Assembly: GCA_905221605.1 (NCBI GenBank)
Contig: CAJNDS010000224.1
Coordinates: 1,341,085 to 1,405,084 of the forward strand
Length of the DNA stretch: 64,000 bases
From: Symbiodinium natans
Lineage: Eukaryota > Sar > Dinophyceae > Suessiales > Symbiodiniaceae
Direction of reading: 5' to 3'
Shown here: piece after piece, positions 29,003-43,559 of the stretch
How positions within the stretch are numbered: the first letter of the stretch is position 1
Layout of the letters: every line of letters starts with the position of its first letter
The notes under the pieces: model-generated
What the model saw: only the letters and a program-made list of their open reading frames with translations
Told to the model about the DNA's origin: nothing
Databases searched by the model: none
Made by a program: the position numbers and the translations under genes

Positions 29003-32000
29003 GTGAGGGTTTAGGGTGTAGGGTGTATAGGGTTTAGGGTTTAGGGTTGCGCTCGGGTTGTTGCCCTATACACAATAAGCCCTACTGCAAGCCCTAAACG
29101 CCGTGGTAGTTTCGTGTTTGGGGAGGTCGTTTAGGGATGCGCCCAAACCCTACAGAAGCCCTGAGCCCCAAACCCCAAACCCCAAATCCTAAACCCTAAA
29201 CCCCAAACCCTAAACCCTAAACCCCAAACCCTAAACCCTAAACCCCAAACCCTAAACCCTAAACCCCAAACCCTACAAGCCCGAAGCCTGATCTCCTGAA
29301 GGACGCCCTGCGTGCCCACAGTCGTCTGGCACAGGCGTTGCTGGCGGAGATGGCGGTGCAACAGTTGGCACCTAGAAACTTACCTAACGAGTGGGTTCGT
29401 TAGGGTTCTTCGGATTGTTAGGGATAGAAGGTTTTGTGATTTTGGGTTGTTGGGGTTACTGGTTTTTTCCGCGGTATTATGGTTTGGGGTTTAGGGTTGC
29501 TTGCGTTGGAACAATCTGACACTTTGTGATTCGTGGGGGGGGGGGGGGGGGGGGACTTGTAGGAACTGACAGCTTAGGGTTTAGGGTCTGGGGTTTAGGG
29601 TTTAGGGTTTAGGGTTTAGGGTTTAGGGTTTAAGGTGGCGTTCTTCAACTGTTCTGTTTGAGGTTTTGATGTCGTTCGTTCGAGTGTCCGTGAGCGGTTC
29701 GGAAGGCCTACCCCTCACCAAGCCTCCTCCTCCACACAGCAGCCTCTCAATTTCCTGGACTCCCCAAACCTATAGGGTTTAGGGTTTAGGGTTTAGGGTT
29801 TAGGGTTTAGGGTTTAGGGTTTAGGGTTTAGGGTTTAGGGTAGTTATATCTAAAGCCTTTCAATTCCTAAGTGCTCCAAATCTTAGAAGTCTTGCAGGTT
29901 CATGTGTGGTATACTGGCGGTTAATTAGAGCAGCTGCTGCTAGAGCTGGTTGTAGCTACCCAAGAACATTCAACTGCACCCTAGGCCCTGAGCCCTTTCC
30001 CCCCTAAACCCTAAACCCCAAACTCCCTAAACCCTAAAGCCAAAACCCTAAAACCTAAACTCCCTAATCTCCCTAAACTCCCTAAACTCCCTAAACTCCC
30101 TCAACTCCCTCAACTCCCTAAACTCCCTAAACTCCCTAAACCCCGTACAACGTAGCCGTGAGCCAGCAAACCCTGCCTGAGACATGGTATCCTTCGGTGC
30201 TGTCGGCGCGGCTTTTGCCCAGGGACTGCAGTGGATCGAGGCCCCTTGGGTTAGGGTGGGGGGAAGTGAACGGTTTAGGGCTCAGGGTTTATAGAGCTCA
30301 GGGTTTAGGGTGTAGGCTTCAGGGTTTAGGGTTAAGTAGAGTTTAGGCATGCAACAACAATAGGGATTTTCGAATTTCAGTTCTTTTGGTTGTCTCAGCC
30401 CTCAGCCCTAAACCCTAAAGCCTGCCCTATACGCCCTTCTTGATGACTACAAACTTTCAACCCTAAACCCTAAACCCTAAACCCTAAACCCTAAATCCTT
30501 TCTGAGCCCTCAGCCTTGGCCCTGTGACTTCTTGGACGGTGGTTATTCCCCTAGTTGCTCTCGTATTTAGGCAGGGACTTCGACACACTCGTAAACTTTT
30601 TGACCCTAAACCCCAAACCCTAAACCCCAGACCCTAAACCCTAAACCCCAGACCCTAAACCCTAAACCCTAGACCCTAGACGTCTCCAGGGCTGGCTTTT
30701 GTGCCAGGCGCTGGAATTGATGAAGCACGCCCAGGCGAAGTGCTGTTTTTGGGGTTCCAAGGCTTAGGGTTCAGGCTTTACGGTTCAGGAGGTTCGTGCG
30801 TAGGGTTTAGGGCTTAGGGTTTGGGGTTTGGGGTTTAGGGTTTAGGGTTTAGGGTTTAGGGTTAGGTTTTGGGGTTTAGAGTAGTTTAGAGTACGGTTAG
30901 GGAGGTTCATGTGTAATTGTGTAATGCAAAAGTGGAGCCTTTGTAGCACAAGATACAGCGGGCCTTCGAACCTGATAACGACCCATGAGCCTTTGAGCGA
31001 CTAGGCGCCGGGGTTTCATCCCTCCCCCCCCCCCCCCCACCTCCCCCCAAAGCAAAACCCTGACCTCACACGAAGTGGAGTGTTAGGGGAGGGTGCTTCC
31101 TAAACCCTCTAAACCCAACCCCAAGCACTCAACCGGATTCCGCTGGTCCACCTCTCACCCCTCAAGGCCTTTGAGGCCTGAACCCTTACCCTCAGGCTCA
31201 AAATTGAGCCCAAGCACCTTACATAATAAGGCCTTCGGCCCCTTAAACCCTTAAACGAGAGTCCTTGGAGCCTTAGGCTTAGTCCCTGAAGGGCTCTTTT
31301 GGCCCTTGGATTTGGCCTCGCACCTGCGTAGGATGCTTCCGTCGCCCTGAGCACCATCACCTGCAACAGCCTCATCACCGCCTGCGAGCAGCTGGGACAA
31401 GGAAAGCCCCAAACCCTGAATTGCCCAGAGCCTCGGGCTAGGGCTGCAAGGAAGCCCCAAAAACCCTGAACCCTAAACCCTATACTTGGAGGTTCAGGCA
31501 CTACCTACACCTTACATGCACCTAGGCACCTGGCTTGAAATTTTCACTTTTGGCTACGCCACTGAAGAAACCCGTTAAACCCACAAAGGCTCAGGACCTA
31601 CGATTGCAGCAAAGATTCGCAGAGATGCCCTCAAAGTCTCAACCCTAATATTATTCCTCGCCTGGCTTGTCGTCCTTATCCGGGAGGAGTTCTTGGCTCT
31701 GGCGTGGGAATAGATTTGGATGGGCTCGAACATTGCCTAACGATTGAGGATTTGGGCTTGGTAGGGTTGAGGGTTTGGGGTTTAGGGTTTAGGGTTTAGG
31801 GTTTAGGGTTAGGGTTTAGGGATGGCCGTTGAGAGTCTGTGAGGGTCCCTTGTGGGCGACTCCACGAAAGAGCAACACACGCGCACACACCCACACAGCA
31901 GGCCGCTGATCAACAGTGAATTCAGCTACATACCTTCGGCCCAACAGTCATCGTGCAGCCCTAAGGCCCAGCAACCCCTCTGCGTTGGATGAAGGTTCAG

Positions 32001-35000
32001 TCCTGTACACGGTAGAGTTTAGGTTGACTTTCGGCTCTGGGTCGAGAGCATGATGGCATATGCCGAATTTGACCCCGAAACCCAACTAAGCCCAGCGACA
32101 CTCGACCCGAAACCCTCCTAAGCTCTCGATCCTAAACCCGAAGCCCGGAACCCCAAGCCCTAAGCCCTAAACCCTAAACCCACCAAGCTAAACTGGAGGC
32201 GTGCCACCCAATGGTCTGTTTGCCTTGAGCTCCTTGGCGATCTGGGTGCGGCCGCCAGCATCGTCTCCTTCAACGCTGCTTGGAAGCCCTGGTTGAGGGT
32301 TTAGGGGGCAGGGTTTAGGGTTTAGGGTTTAGGGTTTAGGTTTTAGGGTTTAGGGTTTAGGGCTTATAAGGTTTAGGGTGTAGGGTGTAGGGTTTAGGGT
32401 GTAGGGTTTAGGGTTTAGGGCTTGAAGCCGTTTTTTGACTTGTAAGTACGGTTAGTAAGATGGGTTAGGAGGATTTTAACTTGGGGGGTGCAAAAGAGCT
32501 TCCAAGTTCCTGGTGAGCGAAACCAGACCCATAGGGTTTAGGGTGTAGGGTTTAGGATTTAGGGTTTAGGGTTTAGGGTTGTTTAGGGGGGTGTTACGGG
32601 TTGTAAAGGGGCTGAAAGGGTTCAAGGGATCAGGCCTTTAAGGGGGTCAAGGGCTATGAGGGTCTTCAGGGTTCATGTCTTGATGGTTTGGAACTAAGGG
32701 TTTCCAGATTTCCGAATCACAAAGTAACAACCTTATGAGCCCTAACACCCCCCCCGGCTCGGGAATGAACCCCTATGTACACCCCAAACCTGAAAACCCT
32801 GAACCTCTAACCTATGAAACCCGCGCTTGCCCGTTCAAATCCCCCAAAGGATGCTCCAAGTCTCCTTCGGCTGTCGGATACTTAAGGGGAAGGGGGGTCT
32901 AGGGCTTGGGGTTGAAGGCGGGGGTAGGTAACTTTCCCGATGCTCTGCAGGGTTACCATCGGGCATCTTCCTTACTTTTGCAGAGGTCGTTAACAGTCCG
33001 CAGCCACTCCTTGCAAGATCTTGAGCCCCTATGTGTTCGCCAACGAGGCTGCAATCAGTGCCTGCGCCCGCGATCAACGTAGTCAACGCGCTTGGCCCCT
33101 TTGTTGCGGACATGAGGGTCTTTCCCAAACTTCGGGGTGCCTTGGTCCCTAAGCCCTAAACCCGAGGCCTTAGACACGGGCTTTTTGCCCTTGGCCCTTG
33201 ACCCAAGCTTGTAAGGGCTGTATGGGTCATGTGGCTAAGGGTCTTGGGGATGCAAGGGTGATATGGGCTAAAAGGGCAATCAGGGGTCTGAGGGTTCCAA
33301 GGGTTATAAGCCTAAGCCTCCAAGGACTCTTGTTGACCAAACGTTGTGCGATGTACGTTTTCAGGCTGTTTTTGAGACTAGGGAACCTTGCCTAGCCCCG
33401 CATCCTGCAGCCCGGATGTTGGTGTCTTAATACTGTACTGCATGCGAGAAGCACCCCCGTGGCGCAGGGCGAACTAGCATGCAATCCGTGCTGGAAGTAC
33501 AGCTATAGGCTTCGGGTTTAGGGCAGGACCTGCTAAGTAACACGGTCGAAAGTTAAAGGTACAAAGTTGGGGATTGCGGTTGTACCCCCCTTGGAAATTA
33601 TTATAATTTTTGTTTATATAAAACCCAAGAAGATATTAAACATATTATGTTTATTAAGGTTCTAAGGGGAGTATAGAGTCAAGGCAGCTCTACCAGCAGC
33701 TTCAAGCCGCTCGCCTGGAGCCCAGCAACCCGGCTACCTCGAATCCAAAGGCTCCGCGTAGCCACATGGGAGTTGCCATTCTGTTGAGGTACTCCATAGC
33801 ACCTACACGTACATCTAGTGGCCTCTCCTTACGTCTCCCCCCCAAAAAAAAACTCAACAGCATGTTTTTGGAAACCCTCAAATTCGGTAAGTAGTGCTTA
33901 GATTTAAAAACGGACTATGCAATATTGTTCGGGCCAAGCTTGTTGCCTCCTTGACAACTCAGACCGCAAGGCATGGTCACCTTCAACGCCCTCATCCATG
34001 CACAAAGTCGACGCTTGGTTGAGTGGGTTTCAGTAGAGTTCCCAAGGATCCATGTACCAGTAGTGGACCCTAAAGCAAGTACACAGGACCCCTGTAGGGG
34101 CCCAAGTATATACCGTGCTTGTACATGGATCCTTTGAGGTTCATGATCAGAACCCTGCCGTAGCAATATTTACCATACTTTCCTACAAATAACGCCACGA
34201 CCCTGAACCTTGAACCTCCAAACGGTCACTTTTCTAAAAATTGTCCCTTTTGGGGTCCTTATTATGAAGGCGGCCCCGAGAATGTAGGGTACCCTCAAGA
34301 AAGGGGGCCAACTTTAGGGAGCTGCACATATGGGTTGCAGGATTAGGGTTTAGGGTTTAGGGTTTAGGGTTTAGGTTTTAGGGTTTAGGGTTCAGGGTTC
34401 AGGAGCCTCCATGCTGGATCTTGTCCACGTGCTCCTCCGAGACCTGGGCCAGAGGAAGCTGCAACCAGACGCCGTGACACACAACGCCGCTGATCGGCAG
34501 GGCTTACGGTTTCGGGTGCGGGTTTAGGGTTTAGGGTTTAGGGTTTAGGGTTTAGGGTTTAGGGTTTAGGGTTTAGGGTTACGGTTCAAGGTTTAGGGAA
34601 GCTCTAAACCCTAAACCCTGAGTAGGTTTGCCTGGAAGTAAGAACTGGACTTCAAGAAATCTGAACTAAGGCTCCGGCATTCTACAGGGACACACGCCCG
34701 AACCTGAACACAACTCAGAACCGACAATGAAGTATCGCATTCAAACAGAATAGCCAACCCTACCTAAACCACTAAACCACTAAACCCTATAAACCCTATA
34801 AACCCTATAAACCCTATAAACCCTATAAACCCTATAAACCCTATAAACCCTATAAACCCTAAACCGTAAACCCTACACCCTACACCCTACACCCTACACC
34901 CTACACCCTACACCCTACACCCCACACCCTACACCCTAAACCCTAAACCCTAACCCTAAACCCTAAACCCTAAACCCGAACTCAGGCCATCATCGCTGGC

Positions 35001-36293
35001 TGCGCCTCACGCCACCTCTGGGAGCGAGCCTTGCACTATGGGGAGAGCGTTCCGAGGAAGGATGTGGCACGGCAGCAGGGTTTAGGGTTTATAGGGTTTA
35101 TAGGGTTTATAGGGTTTATAGGGTTTATAGGGTTTATAGGGTTTATAGGGTTTATAGGGTTTATAGGGTTTATAGGGTTTATAGGGTTTATAGGACTTAT
35201 AGGGTTTATAGGGTGTATAGGGTTTATAGGGTTTATAGGGTTTATAGGGTTTATAGGGTTTAGGGTTTAGTAAGGAGCGGCACGCGGAAGGAGTCTTCGG
35301 AACCCGGAAGACTTACACAACAGTTGATAGGGTTGACGGCTTGAGGTTTAACATCTTTAGGGTCTAGAAGGTTTGGGGTTATAGGGCGGGTTGAGAGTTT
35401 AGGGTTCAAGTTCTTGTGGGTTTGTAGGGCTTAGAGTAGACCTTCTCCACGGCTTTAAAAAAGAGAGAACGAACCAAATGCGCTGGGAAGTACGTGGGGA
35501 GTCAGTCAACCCGCTGATGTGCTTAATCTTCCCTCTGCGTGTGCTACGCCGCTGCCTCTCGGGTTTAGGACTGGACCCTAAAACCCCAGCTGCTGCTGGG
35601 GCTCAGAAGTTCACGGTGGTTTCCGTTTGTGGACGTGTTCGAGAAGCGACGCATTTGGGTGAGGGGGGGGGCTTAGGTGGGTTGGGCCTTGGAGACTTGA
35701 GGGGCCGTCCGAAGATGCTTGCCATGCTTGCCTACACCTTCGATCAACCCATACAAGCCTGGTATGATGATTTACAGTTTGTTGGTTGTTAGGGTTTAGG
35801 TCATCCATGCATTCCCACGTTTTCAATCTGGTCGAGGTCATTACCTACAACGGCCTCATCACTGCTTGCGAGAAGGGACAGCAGTGGGAGCAGGCTATAG
35901 CGAAGTCATTCCTGAACCTTTTAAGCCCTAAACCCTAAATTCCTTTAAACCCCAGTAGGGGTTATTCTACATCGCCTGCTCGTATGGAAGGTTTCAGGTT
36001 TAGGGTTGTGTGGGTAGTTCTAGGTAGGGTTGAGTTTTTTTTTTCCCGGACCTTTCCGGCACTCAGCCCAATACTAAACCTGTTTGAGAATTTGGGGGGG
36101 GGGGGGGGGGGGGGTTGAGGGCCTCCGCCCTTGAGTTGAGCCATTCGGGTTTCAGGGTTTAGGGTTTAAGACAAGGCTCAGAGGACTTTCAGGGTTTAGG
36201 CTCAAGGTCTGGGCTTCGGATTTCAGGCTTTAGGTTCTAGGACCCCCTAGTTTTGAATATTGTTCCGACCCAGGTGAATTTGAGAATTACGGA

Positions 36294-36330
<37 letters not shown>

Positions 36331-39300
36331 GGGGGATTTAGTATTCCGGGGAGGGATTACAACCTGAGTATAGGGGTAGGAAAGACTAGCCAGTTTTAAC
36401 TCTAGTCGTCCGAGTTGATAGCCCTAGTTTACCTATGAACCTCCAAGTAGACCCTAAACCCTAGACCCCAAACCCCAAACCCCAAACCCCAAATCCCAAA
36501 CCCCAAACCCCAAACCCCAAACCCCAAACCCTAAACCCCAAACCCCAAACCCCAAACCCCAAACCCTAAACCCTAAACCCTAAACCCTAAACCCTAAACC
36601 CTAACCCTAAACCCTAAACCCCAAACCCTAAACCCTAAACCCTAATGTCGCTTCCATGGCGGCCTTGAGTTCATGTGTGTCTCAGGTCTCTGACCCAGTC
36701 CTTTAGGGTTTAGGGTTTAGGGTTTAGGGTTTAGGGTTTAGGGTTTAGGGTTTAGGGTTTACGGGATGGTCCTGAACCTTCAAAGTTGGTTTTGCAGCAT
36801 CATACACATTGGTGCCCTAAACTCTAAGCCCTAAGCCCTAAACCCTAAACCCTAAACCCCCTAAACCCAACGAGCTCGCCATCAAGGTGCAAAGAGAATT
36901 TCGCGACAGATTCGGACTGGGCGCCAACGCATTAAAAACGTCCTTGGGAGTTGCCCAAACGTGTTCTCAAAAGGCCTGCGCTGCAAAACCCGTTGCCGGG
37001 CACAGCTGCCTTCAAGCGGCACCGGCCTGCAGTCAAACGGAACGGTAAGCCCAAAGGAACGAGACAGCAGTAGGTGTCGGCTTGATACCATTCGCACACA
37101 CCCTAACCCTAAACCTTAAACCCTACACTGCTACACCCTACCATAACACTAAACCCTAAACCCTACACCCTAAACCCTGCACCCTGCACCCTGCACCCTA
37201 CACCCTACACCCTACACTGCGCCAGGCCCTGATGTTCCTGGCCCGACTTCATCAGGCCCTACAGCGTCCATCACCTCAAGGGTTTAGGGTTTAGGGTTTA
37301 GGGTGTAGGGTTTAGGGTTTAGGGTTTAGGGTTCAGGTTTTTAGGGTTTAGGGTTTAGGGTTCAGGGTTCAGGGATCAGGGTTCAGGGTTCAGGGTTTAG
37401 GGTTTAGGGTTTAGGGTTTGGGGCAAGTCTAGGGGTCAGGGCTTGCTCTTAAGAGTGGTTTCGGGTTTCTATAGGGTTTGTATACGGTTTGTATCGGGTT
37501 TTTGGAGGGTTCAGGATTTATTTAGGGTGTTTGGACATGAGGGCTCCCTAAACCCTAAACCCTAAACCCTAAACCCTAAACCCCTACAGTTTATAGGGGT
37601 TTAGGGTTCAGGGGTGTCTCTCGAAGCAAGCTTTGGGAGCTTGGGGCCCGAGATTCTTGGTGCAAATATGGGTGTCCCCTAAACCCAAAACCGTAAACTC
37701 TAAGCCCGAAACGACATCCCAAGAGTCCTTAGCAGCCCCTGGGCCCTTCTCTTGTAATCCTACTTATAATTACTTATGGTCCTTCAAACAACTTAACACC
37801 ATGTCCATAACAGCGGAACAGGGCCTGAAAGGTTTCTTGGGTGCACCTACTCTGCTTCTGTTTATGAATATAGCCCCTAACCCTGAAAAACACCCTAAAC
37901 CCTAAACCCCAAGCCTTAATCCTTAAACCCTGGGCCCTAAGGAGCCCAGGCTTTCTTTCACCCCTAAACCCTAGCCCTAAACCCTAAACCCTAAACCCTA
38001 AACCCTAAACCCTAAACCCTAAACCCTAAACCCTAAACCCTAAACCCCGAGCCCTAAAGAACCCGAGCTTCCTTCTGCCCCTAGGCGAAGTTCCAGGGCA
38101 CCGTGGTCTCTTTCAGCGCCGCCATCAGCGCCTGTGAGCAGGCGAGCAGCTCGGGGTGCAGGGCTTGCCTGGAGTAGTTTTTTTGTTTTATTTGTTATGT
38201 TTTTTGTTTGTTTTTTAGATGAGTTGCAATAGTTTTTTTAATGGTTTTTTGTAGTAGGGCTTATATGGCTTTATCGTTGTTTGCAGGTTGTTTACGGTTT
38301 TTTTTTCTAGTTTTTTGTCCGTTTTTGTTCCATAGGGTTGGTAGGGTGTACCTGACAACAGGGGGTACCTCGACGTTTCATAGATACTTAGAGAAGTAGG
38401 GTTACAAGTGCCCTAAATAAGGGTTGTAACCATCGCGGCCCCAGTACCCGTGAAGAAACCCTGTAACCCTAGAACCCTCTAGCCCTACCTATAAGTGCCC
38501 ATGAACCCCCAAGAAGGTTTGCCAATAGTTCATAGGCACATTTCCCTGCTGCAAGGGTGGGAGGGTGTCTTCAGGTTCTCGATCCAAGGCTCAGGGTTGA
38601 GGGTCGAGGGGGTCTAGGGTTTAGGGCTAGGTTCAGGGAAGGTGTAAAGTTTACAGGTCGATGGTGTACTTCGGAGTTCATTTTTGTGCAGGGGCATGCC
38701 TCGGACCCCCCCCCCCTCCCCCAAGAATTCCGACTGCGCCGCCGAATAAACCGCCCTAAGCGCGCAACCCTTAAGCCCTAAGCCCCCTGATACCCCTCAG
38801 CCCATCATGCCTCCAACACGAAACCTCCGGGGCCAATCCCTAAACCCTAAATCCCAAAACCCTAAACCGGAAGCCCTAAACCCTAGACCCTAAACCCTAA
38901 ACCCTAAGCCCTAAACCCTAAGCCCTAAACCCTAAACCCTAAGCCCTAAGCCCTAAATCCTAACCCGAAACCCTAAACCCTAAACCCTAACTCCTAAACC
39001 CTTTTTTGGGAAGTCCTGGGTCGGATGGGTACCTACTGTATCACTAAGCCTCAGAACCCCTAAGCCCTAAACCCTAAACCCTAAACCCTACCTTGTGTCC
39101 CTTTGCCTGGGCCAGGTGCAGAGCTGGCCAGCAGTGACTCGGCTGTGAGCCTGCTTTGCTTGGTGTAGGATTTAGGGTTTAGGGTTAGGGCTTAGGGTTT
39201 AGGGTTTAGGGTTTAGGGTTTAGGGTTTAGGATTTCGGGTTTAGGGTTTAGTGTTTAGGGTTTATAGAAATTATATAGGGTTTGTGTCCGGAGTTTTGGG

Positions 39301-41594
39301 GGGGTTTTGCCGGGTTTTGCCGGGTTTTGTTTTTTTGCTTTTGATGAGAATCGGGGAGGTCTTGTTGGGGGGTTTGGGGTTGTTTTGGTATCTTTCGGGG
39401 CTTAGGGTCTTTCTTGGTACCCTGCAAGCCATGCTTTTGCCTTATTTGTGCACTGTGAAGGATGAAAGGGTTGTTGCACGAGCTGCTCGTAATGAAATGC
39501 ATACAATTTCTATTTATCCTGGCCTTGAGGGTTTAGGGTTTAGGGTTTCGCGTTTCGGGTTTAGGGTTTAGGGTTTAAGACTTAGGGTTTAGGCTTTAGG
39601 GTAGATGTTCGCAAGCAAATCCGAGTTGTTAGCCGTAGGAAGCCTGGAGAAGTAAGGTGATCGAACTCCTCGCGGGCATGGACCGCCAGGAGATGGAGGC
39701 CAACGTGCGCGGGTCGCAGACATGGGGTTCAGGGTTTGCGGTTTAGGGTTTAAGGTTTAGGGTTTAGGGTTTAGGGTTTAGGGTTTAGGGTCACTTGAGG
39801 GTCCCAGGATGCGCAGTACCCTTTCTGTATCTCAGGGGTACGCCTTAAGCCATTGGGATCCCAGTTGTGTTTGCAGGATTTTTCCTGAGGGTAGAGGGTT
39901 TACAGGATTCAGAGGGATTGAGAGGGATTGAGGTTTCGGGGCAGAGGGCCCGAAGCCCTAAACCCTAATGCCTTGGGGGAATGTATGGTATGGTGCTTGG
40001 GATTTCGTGGGTTGTTAGTCCTGGGAGCTATAAGTAGAGCAACTTACCTCCTAGCAACATCCTAAACCTTAGGGCCTTGATCACCCCCTTGAGGTCCAAT
40101 ACTTTGGTTCTTGGGCTAATTTTGTCAAGCTAACTAGACCCCAAGAAGGGTATCTTTATTGCGGCACATGTTGGAAACCACAAACCCCAAACCCCAAACC
40201 CCAAACCCCAAACCCTAAAACCCTAAAACCCTAAACCCTAAACCCAAAGAAAAAAACACTTAGCAAAGGTAATCACGTACAGCTCTGCTGCCAGTGCCTT
40301 CGAGAAAGCGAGCCGCTGGTCGGAGGCAGACCCCTAAACCCTAAACCCTAAACCCTAAACCCTAAACCCTAAACCCTAAACCCTAAACCCTAAACCCTAA
40401 ACCCTAAACCCTAAACCCTAAACCCTAAACCCTATGATAGGTCTGAGGGTTCAGGGGCCCTGGGGTTCAAGATATTCGGGTTCGGTGCTTCTGCTACTGT
40501 GTGGCTGCCATCCAAACTTGAAGGTTCATGAGTTGTTCTGAGTAGGGCTGGAAGCACCCCGAAGAAGGTTGTACCCATAGTTACTCTACTTCTGGGCCCT
40601 ACTTGAAAGTACCCATGAACCCCAACCATATAACCGTGCAACCCTACAACCCTGCAACCTCACAACCCTACTTACAAGTACCCATGAACCCTGAACCCTA
40701 CAACCCTGTAACCCTACAACTCTACTTGAAAGTGCCTATGAACCCAATAACCCTATAACCGAACCATACTTCTCTTACCTCCAAGTTTGTGGCGTTTTTG
40801 ACTTGGGCTTCTGGGCCTTCCAGGGGAAAGGGGGGAGGGGGAGAGACTTCGAATGGAGATGTCACCTCATCTGACCAGGGCGTTTTCGCAATTCAGTGTT
40901 TAGGTGCGTTTCCACAGTTGAATGTTTTGGCTGCCCATACTTCCACGGTCGACTTTTTGGGCAAATTCCCTGAAAGCAGCAAGCCATCCGAGGGTTTGGG
41001 GTTTAGGGTTTAGGGTGTAGGGGCTTAGCGTTTAGGCCTTACGGTTTAGGGCAACCCTAAAACCCTAAATCCTAAACCCTAAACGGAACCCATCTTCATA
41101 AATCGCAAAGTGGCACAGGTCCTGTGGCTGCTCTCCGAGATGACCAAGCGAGAGCTGCAGCCGAACGCGCGGGCCTTGACCCCGCCACACCTCTGACATG
41201 CGGTTTAGTGTATATAAAGGGTTTAAAAGGTTTAAAGGGTTTAAAGGGTTTTAAGGGTTTTCAGGGTTTTAAGGGTTTTAAGGGTTTAAAAGGTTTAAAG
41301 GTTTGAAGGGTTTAAAGGGTGTAAAGGGTTTAAAGGGTTTAAAGGGTTTAAGGGTTTAAAGGGTTTAAAGGGTTTAAAGGGTTTAAAGGGTTTAAAGGGT
41401 TTAAAGGGTTTAAAGGGTTTAAAGGGTTTAAAGGGTTTAAAGGGTTTAAAGGGTTTAAAGGGTTTAAAGGGTTTAAAGGGTTTAAAGGGTTTAAAGGGTT
41501 TAGGGTTTAGGGTTTCTAAAGCAACCCTAAACCCAAGCCTCAAGTTTGAAAACGTACCCTTAGCAGAAGCAAAGAAATCCCCAACCCCCCCCCC

Positions 41595-41626
<32 letters not shown>

Positions 41627-43527
41627 GCCCTGTCAGGACCCACCATGAGTAGCCCAGAAACTTGCCAACACGAAGTGTACCAACATTTTTGGTACCTGTT
41701 CGGTTCCTTTAAACGCTGAAACCCAGATCCTAAACCCTGAGCCCTGCACCCTACAGAAGGGGTTTATAGGCATTTACAACCTTAAACCCTAAACCCTAAA
41801 CCCTAAACCCTAAACCCTAAACCCTAAACCCTAAACCCTAACCCCTAAACCCTAAACCCTAAACCCTAAACCCTAAACCCTAAACCCTAAACCCTCAACC
41901 CTGCCTCAACCCGAGGAGTCCAGGTATTATGGGATCAGGGCTCTTGGGCTTCAGGACTTCAGGGTCCTTGGGGCTCAAGTGCTTCAGGTGTTTTAGGATT
42001 TTAGGTTTAGGGTTTAGGGTTTAGGGTTTCGGGTCTGAGGGATCTAGAGCTTCAGAGGTTGTTTGAATAAAGGGCCAGGGATCGCGGGCTTCAGAGGTTT
42101 TAGAGTTTAGGGTTTCGGAGTCCGATAGTAGGGTAGGGTTTAGGGTTCAGGGTTTCGCGTGCGTCACCTTGCTTTGACATGCAACTTCGTGCCTTAGCTC
42201 CCGAAGGCAATGACGAAGTTGGCCCTAAAACCCGACAAAAGCCTGGCACCCCGAAACCCGAGGCCCTGATGTCCCGGCCAACCGACCGCGCTCTGCTACA
42301 ATTGGGCCCGGTTGTTGACGCAGATCTTGTCAGCACTTACAGTCTTAGGGTGTAGGATGGAACATGCGTGGGAACATTCATGTTTGCACCATGGACGTAC
42401 TGCACTCCTGCTCCTGACCCTAAACCCTAAACCCTAAACCCTAAACCCTAAACCCTAAACCCTAAACCCTAAACCCTAAACCCTAAACCCTAAACCCTAA
42501 ACCCTCGGATGCTCTGCGCTGTCTCTGAGGTCATCACCTACACTTCAGCCATGAGCGGGTGCGAGATGTCCCAGCGTTGGGAGCATTCCCTGCTGCTCTT
42601 TCAGGACCCGATAAGTCCTAAACCCTAAACCCGAAACCCTACACCCTAAACCCTAAACCCTGAACCCTGAACCCTGAACCCTAAACCCTAAACCCTAAAC
42701 CCCCATTTCTGCATCTGCCGAGCTCGGTCGACTTCTAGGGCTCGAGCATACAGTTCAGTTGGGAGATGCTGGGATGCGGTTTCTTTCTGCGCTGCTGCAG
42801 AAACTTGTTGAAACCCCCCCAAAAGTGGGGTTTAGGGTTTAGGGTTTAGGGTTTAGGGTTTAGGGTTTCGGGTAGTGCTAAGCCCCGTGAAAGTATACAG
42901 GCTATGATATCACCTGTTCGAAAGTCGAAAGTCCTAAGCCTTTAAAGCCTTCAAGGTTGGAGTTTGCACAAGGCCTCTACAGGGTTTGGGGATGAGGTGA
43001 CAGAAGCCCTGAGGGTCCATGTACCATATTTGAATATGTTTGGGCAATTCCCTATTTAGGTACCCCCCAAACCCTAAACCCTAAAACCTATGTAGGTACA
43101 TGTAGGTACATGGACCCTGAGGGAAGCAGTTCCCCTCTCTCTCAGGACATGCAGAGGCTTGCTCTGGCTCCCGGTGTGCCCCTGATGGTTCAGGGAATTT
43201 GGGGTTTAGGTTTAGGGTTTTAGGGTTCAAGGGTTTTAGGGTTAAACCCTAAACCCTAAACCCTAAACCCTAGGGTTTAGGGATACGAGCTAGACAGTTT
43301 GAGACTTCTCGGCCCGGGTGGACCTTCATTCCTCAGATCGCAAGGGGGAGACTCACTTGCCCTTTGAGCCACCTCAGGCCGCCCTGATTGAATTTCAGGT
43401 TTCGCAGCAGTGGGCTGTCATATACATAATATATCTATACATGTATATAACCAAAGCCCATATAGATATTGGTATGTATATCTATACGTATATATATATA
43501 TATATAGAGAGAGAGAGACACAGAGAC

Positions 43528-43559
<32 letters not shown>

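Larger units (their letters stand above)
35894..37225 (+). other. GC-AG intron of the PPR gene
   Basis: Runs from CAG|GCTATA to CGCCAG|GCCCTG. Contains poly-G of about 20 (36095) and 34 (36296-36329), a CCCCAAA/CCCTAAA array (36455-36645), a TTTAGGG array (36702-36762) and CCCTACA units. The reverse-strand ORF at 36882-37097 has no family support. Confidence 0.55.

Noticed and set aside
35031-35270. 79-aa ORF with an FIGFIG repeat
   Set aside because: Only its first part (exon G9, in this frame) is PPR; the rest translates the TTTATAGGG array.
39251-39571. 106-aa ORF, MFRVYRNYIGFVSGVLGGFC..
   Set aside because: Starts and ends in telomere-type units; the middle is low-complexity G/T-rich, with an opposing ORF also open and no splice logic with the flanking PPR exons.
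41295-41597. 100-aa FKPFKP repeat protein
   Set aside because: Translation of the TTTAAAGGG array; 9-bp units stay open in one frame by arithmetic.
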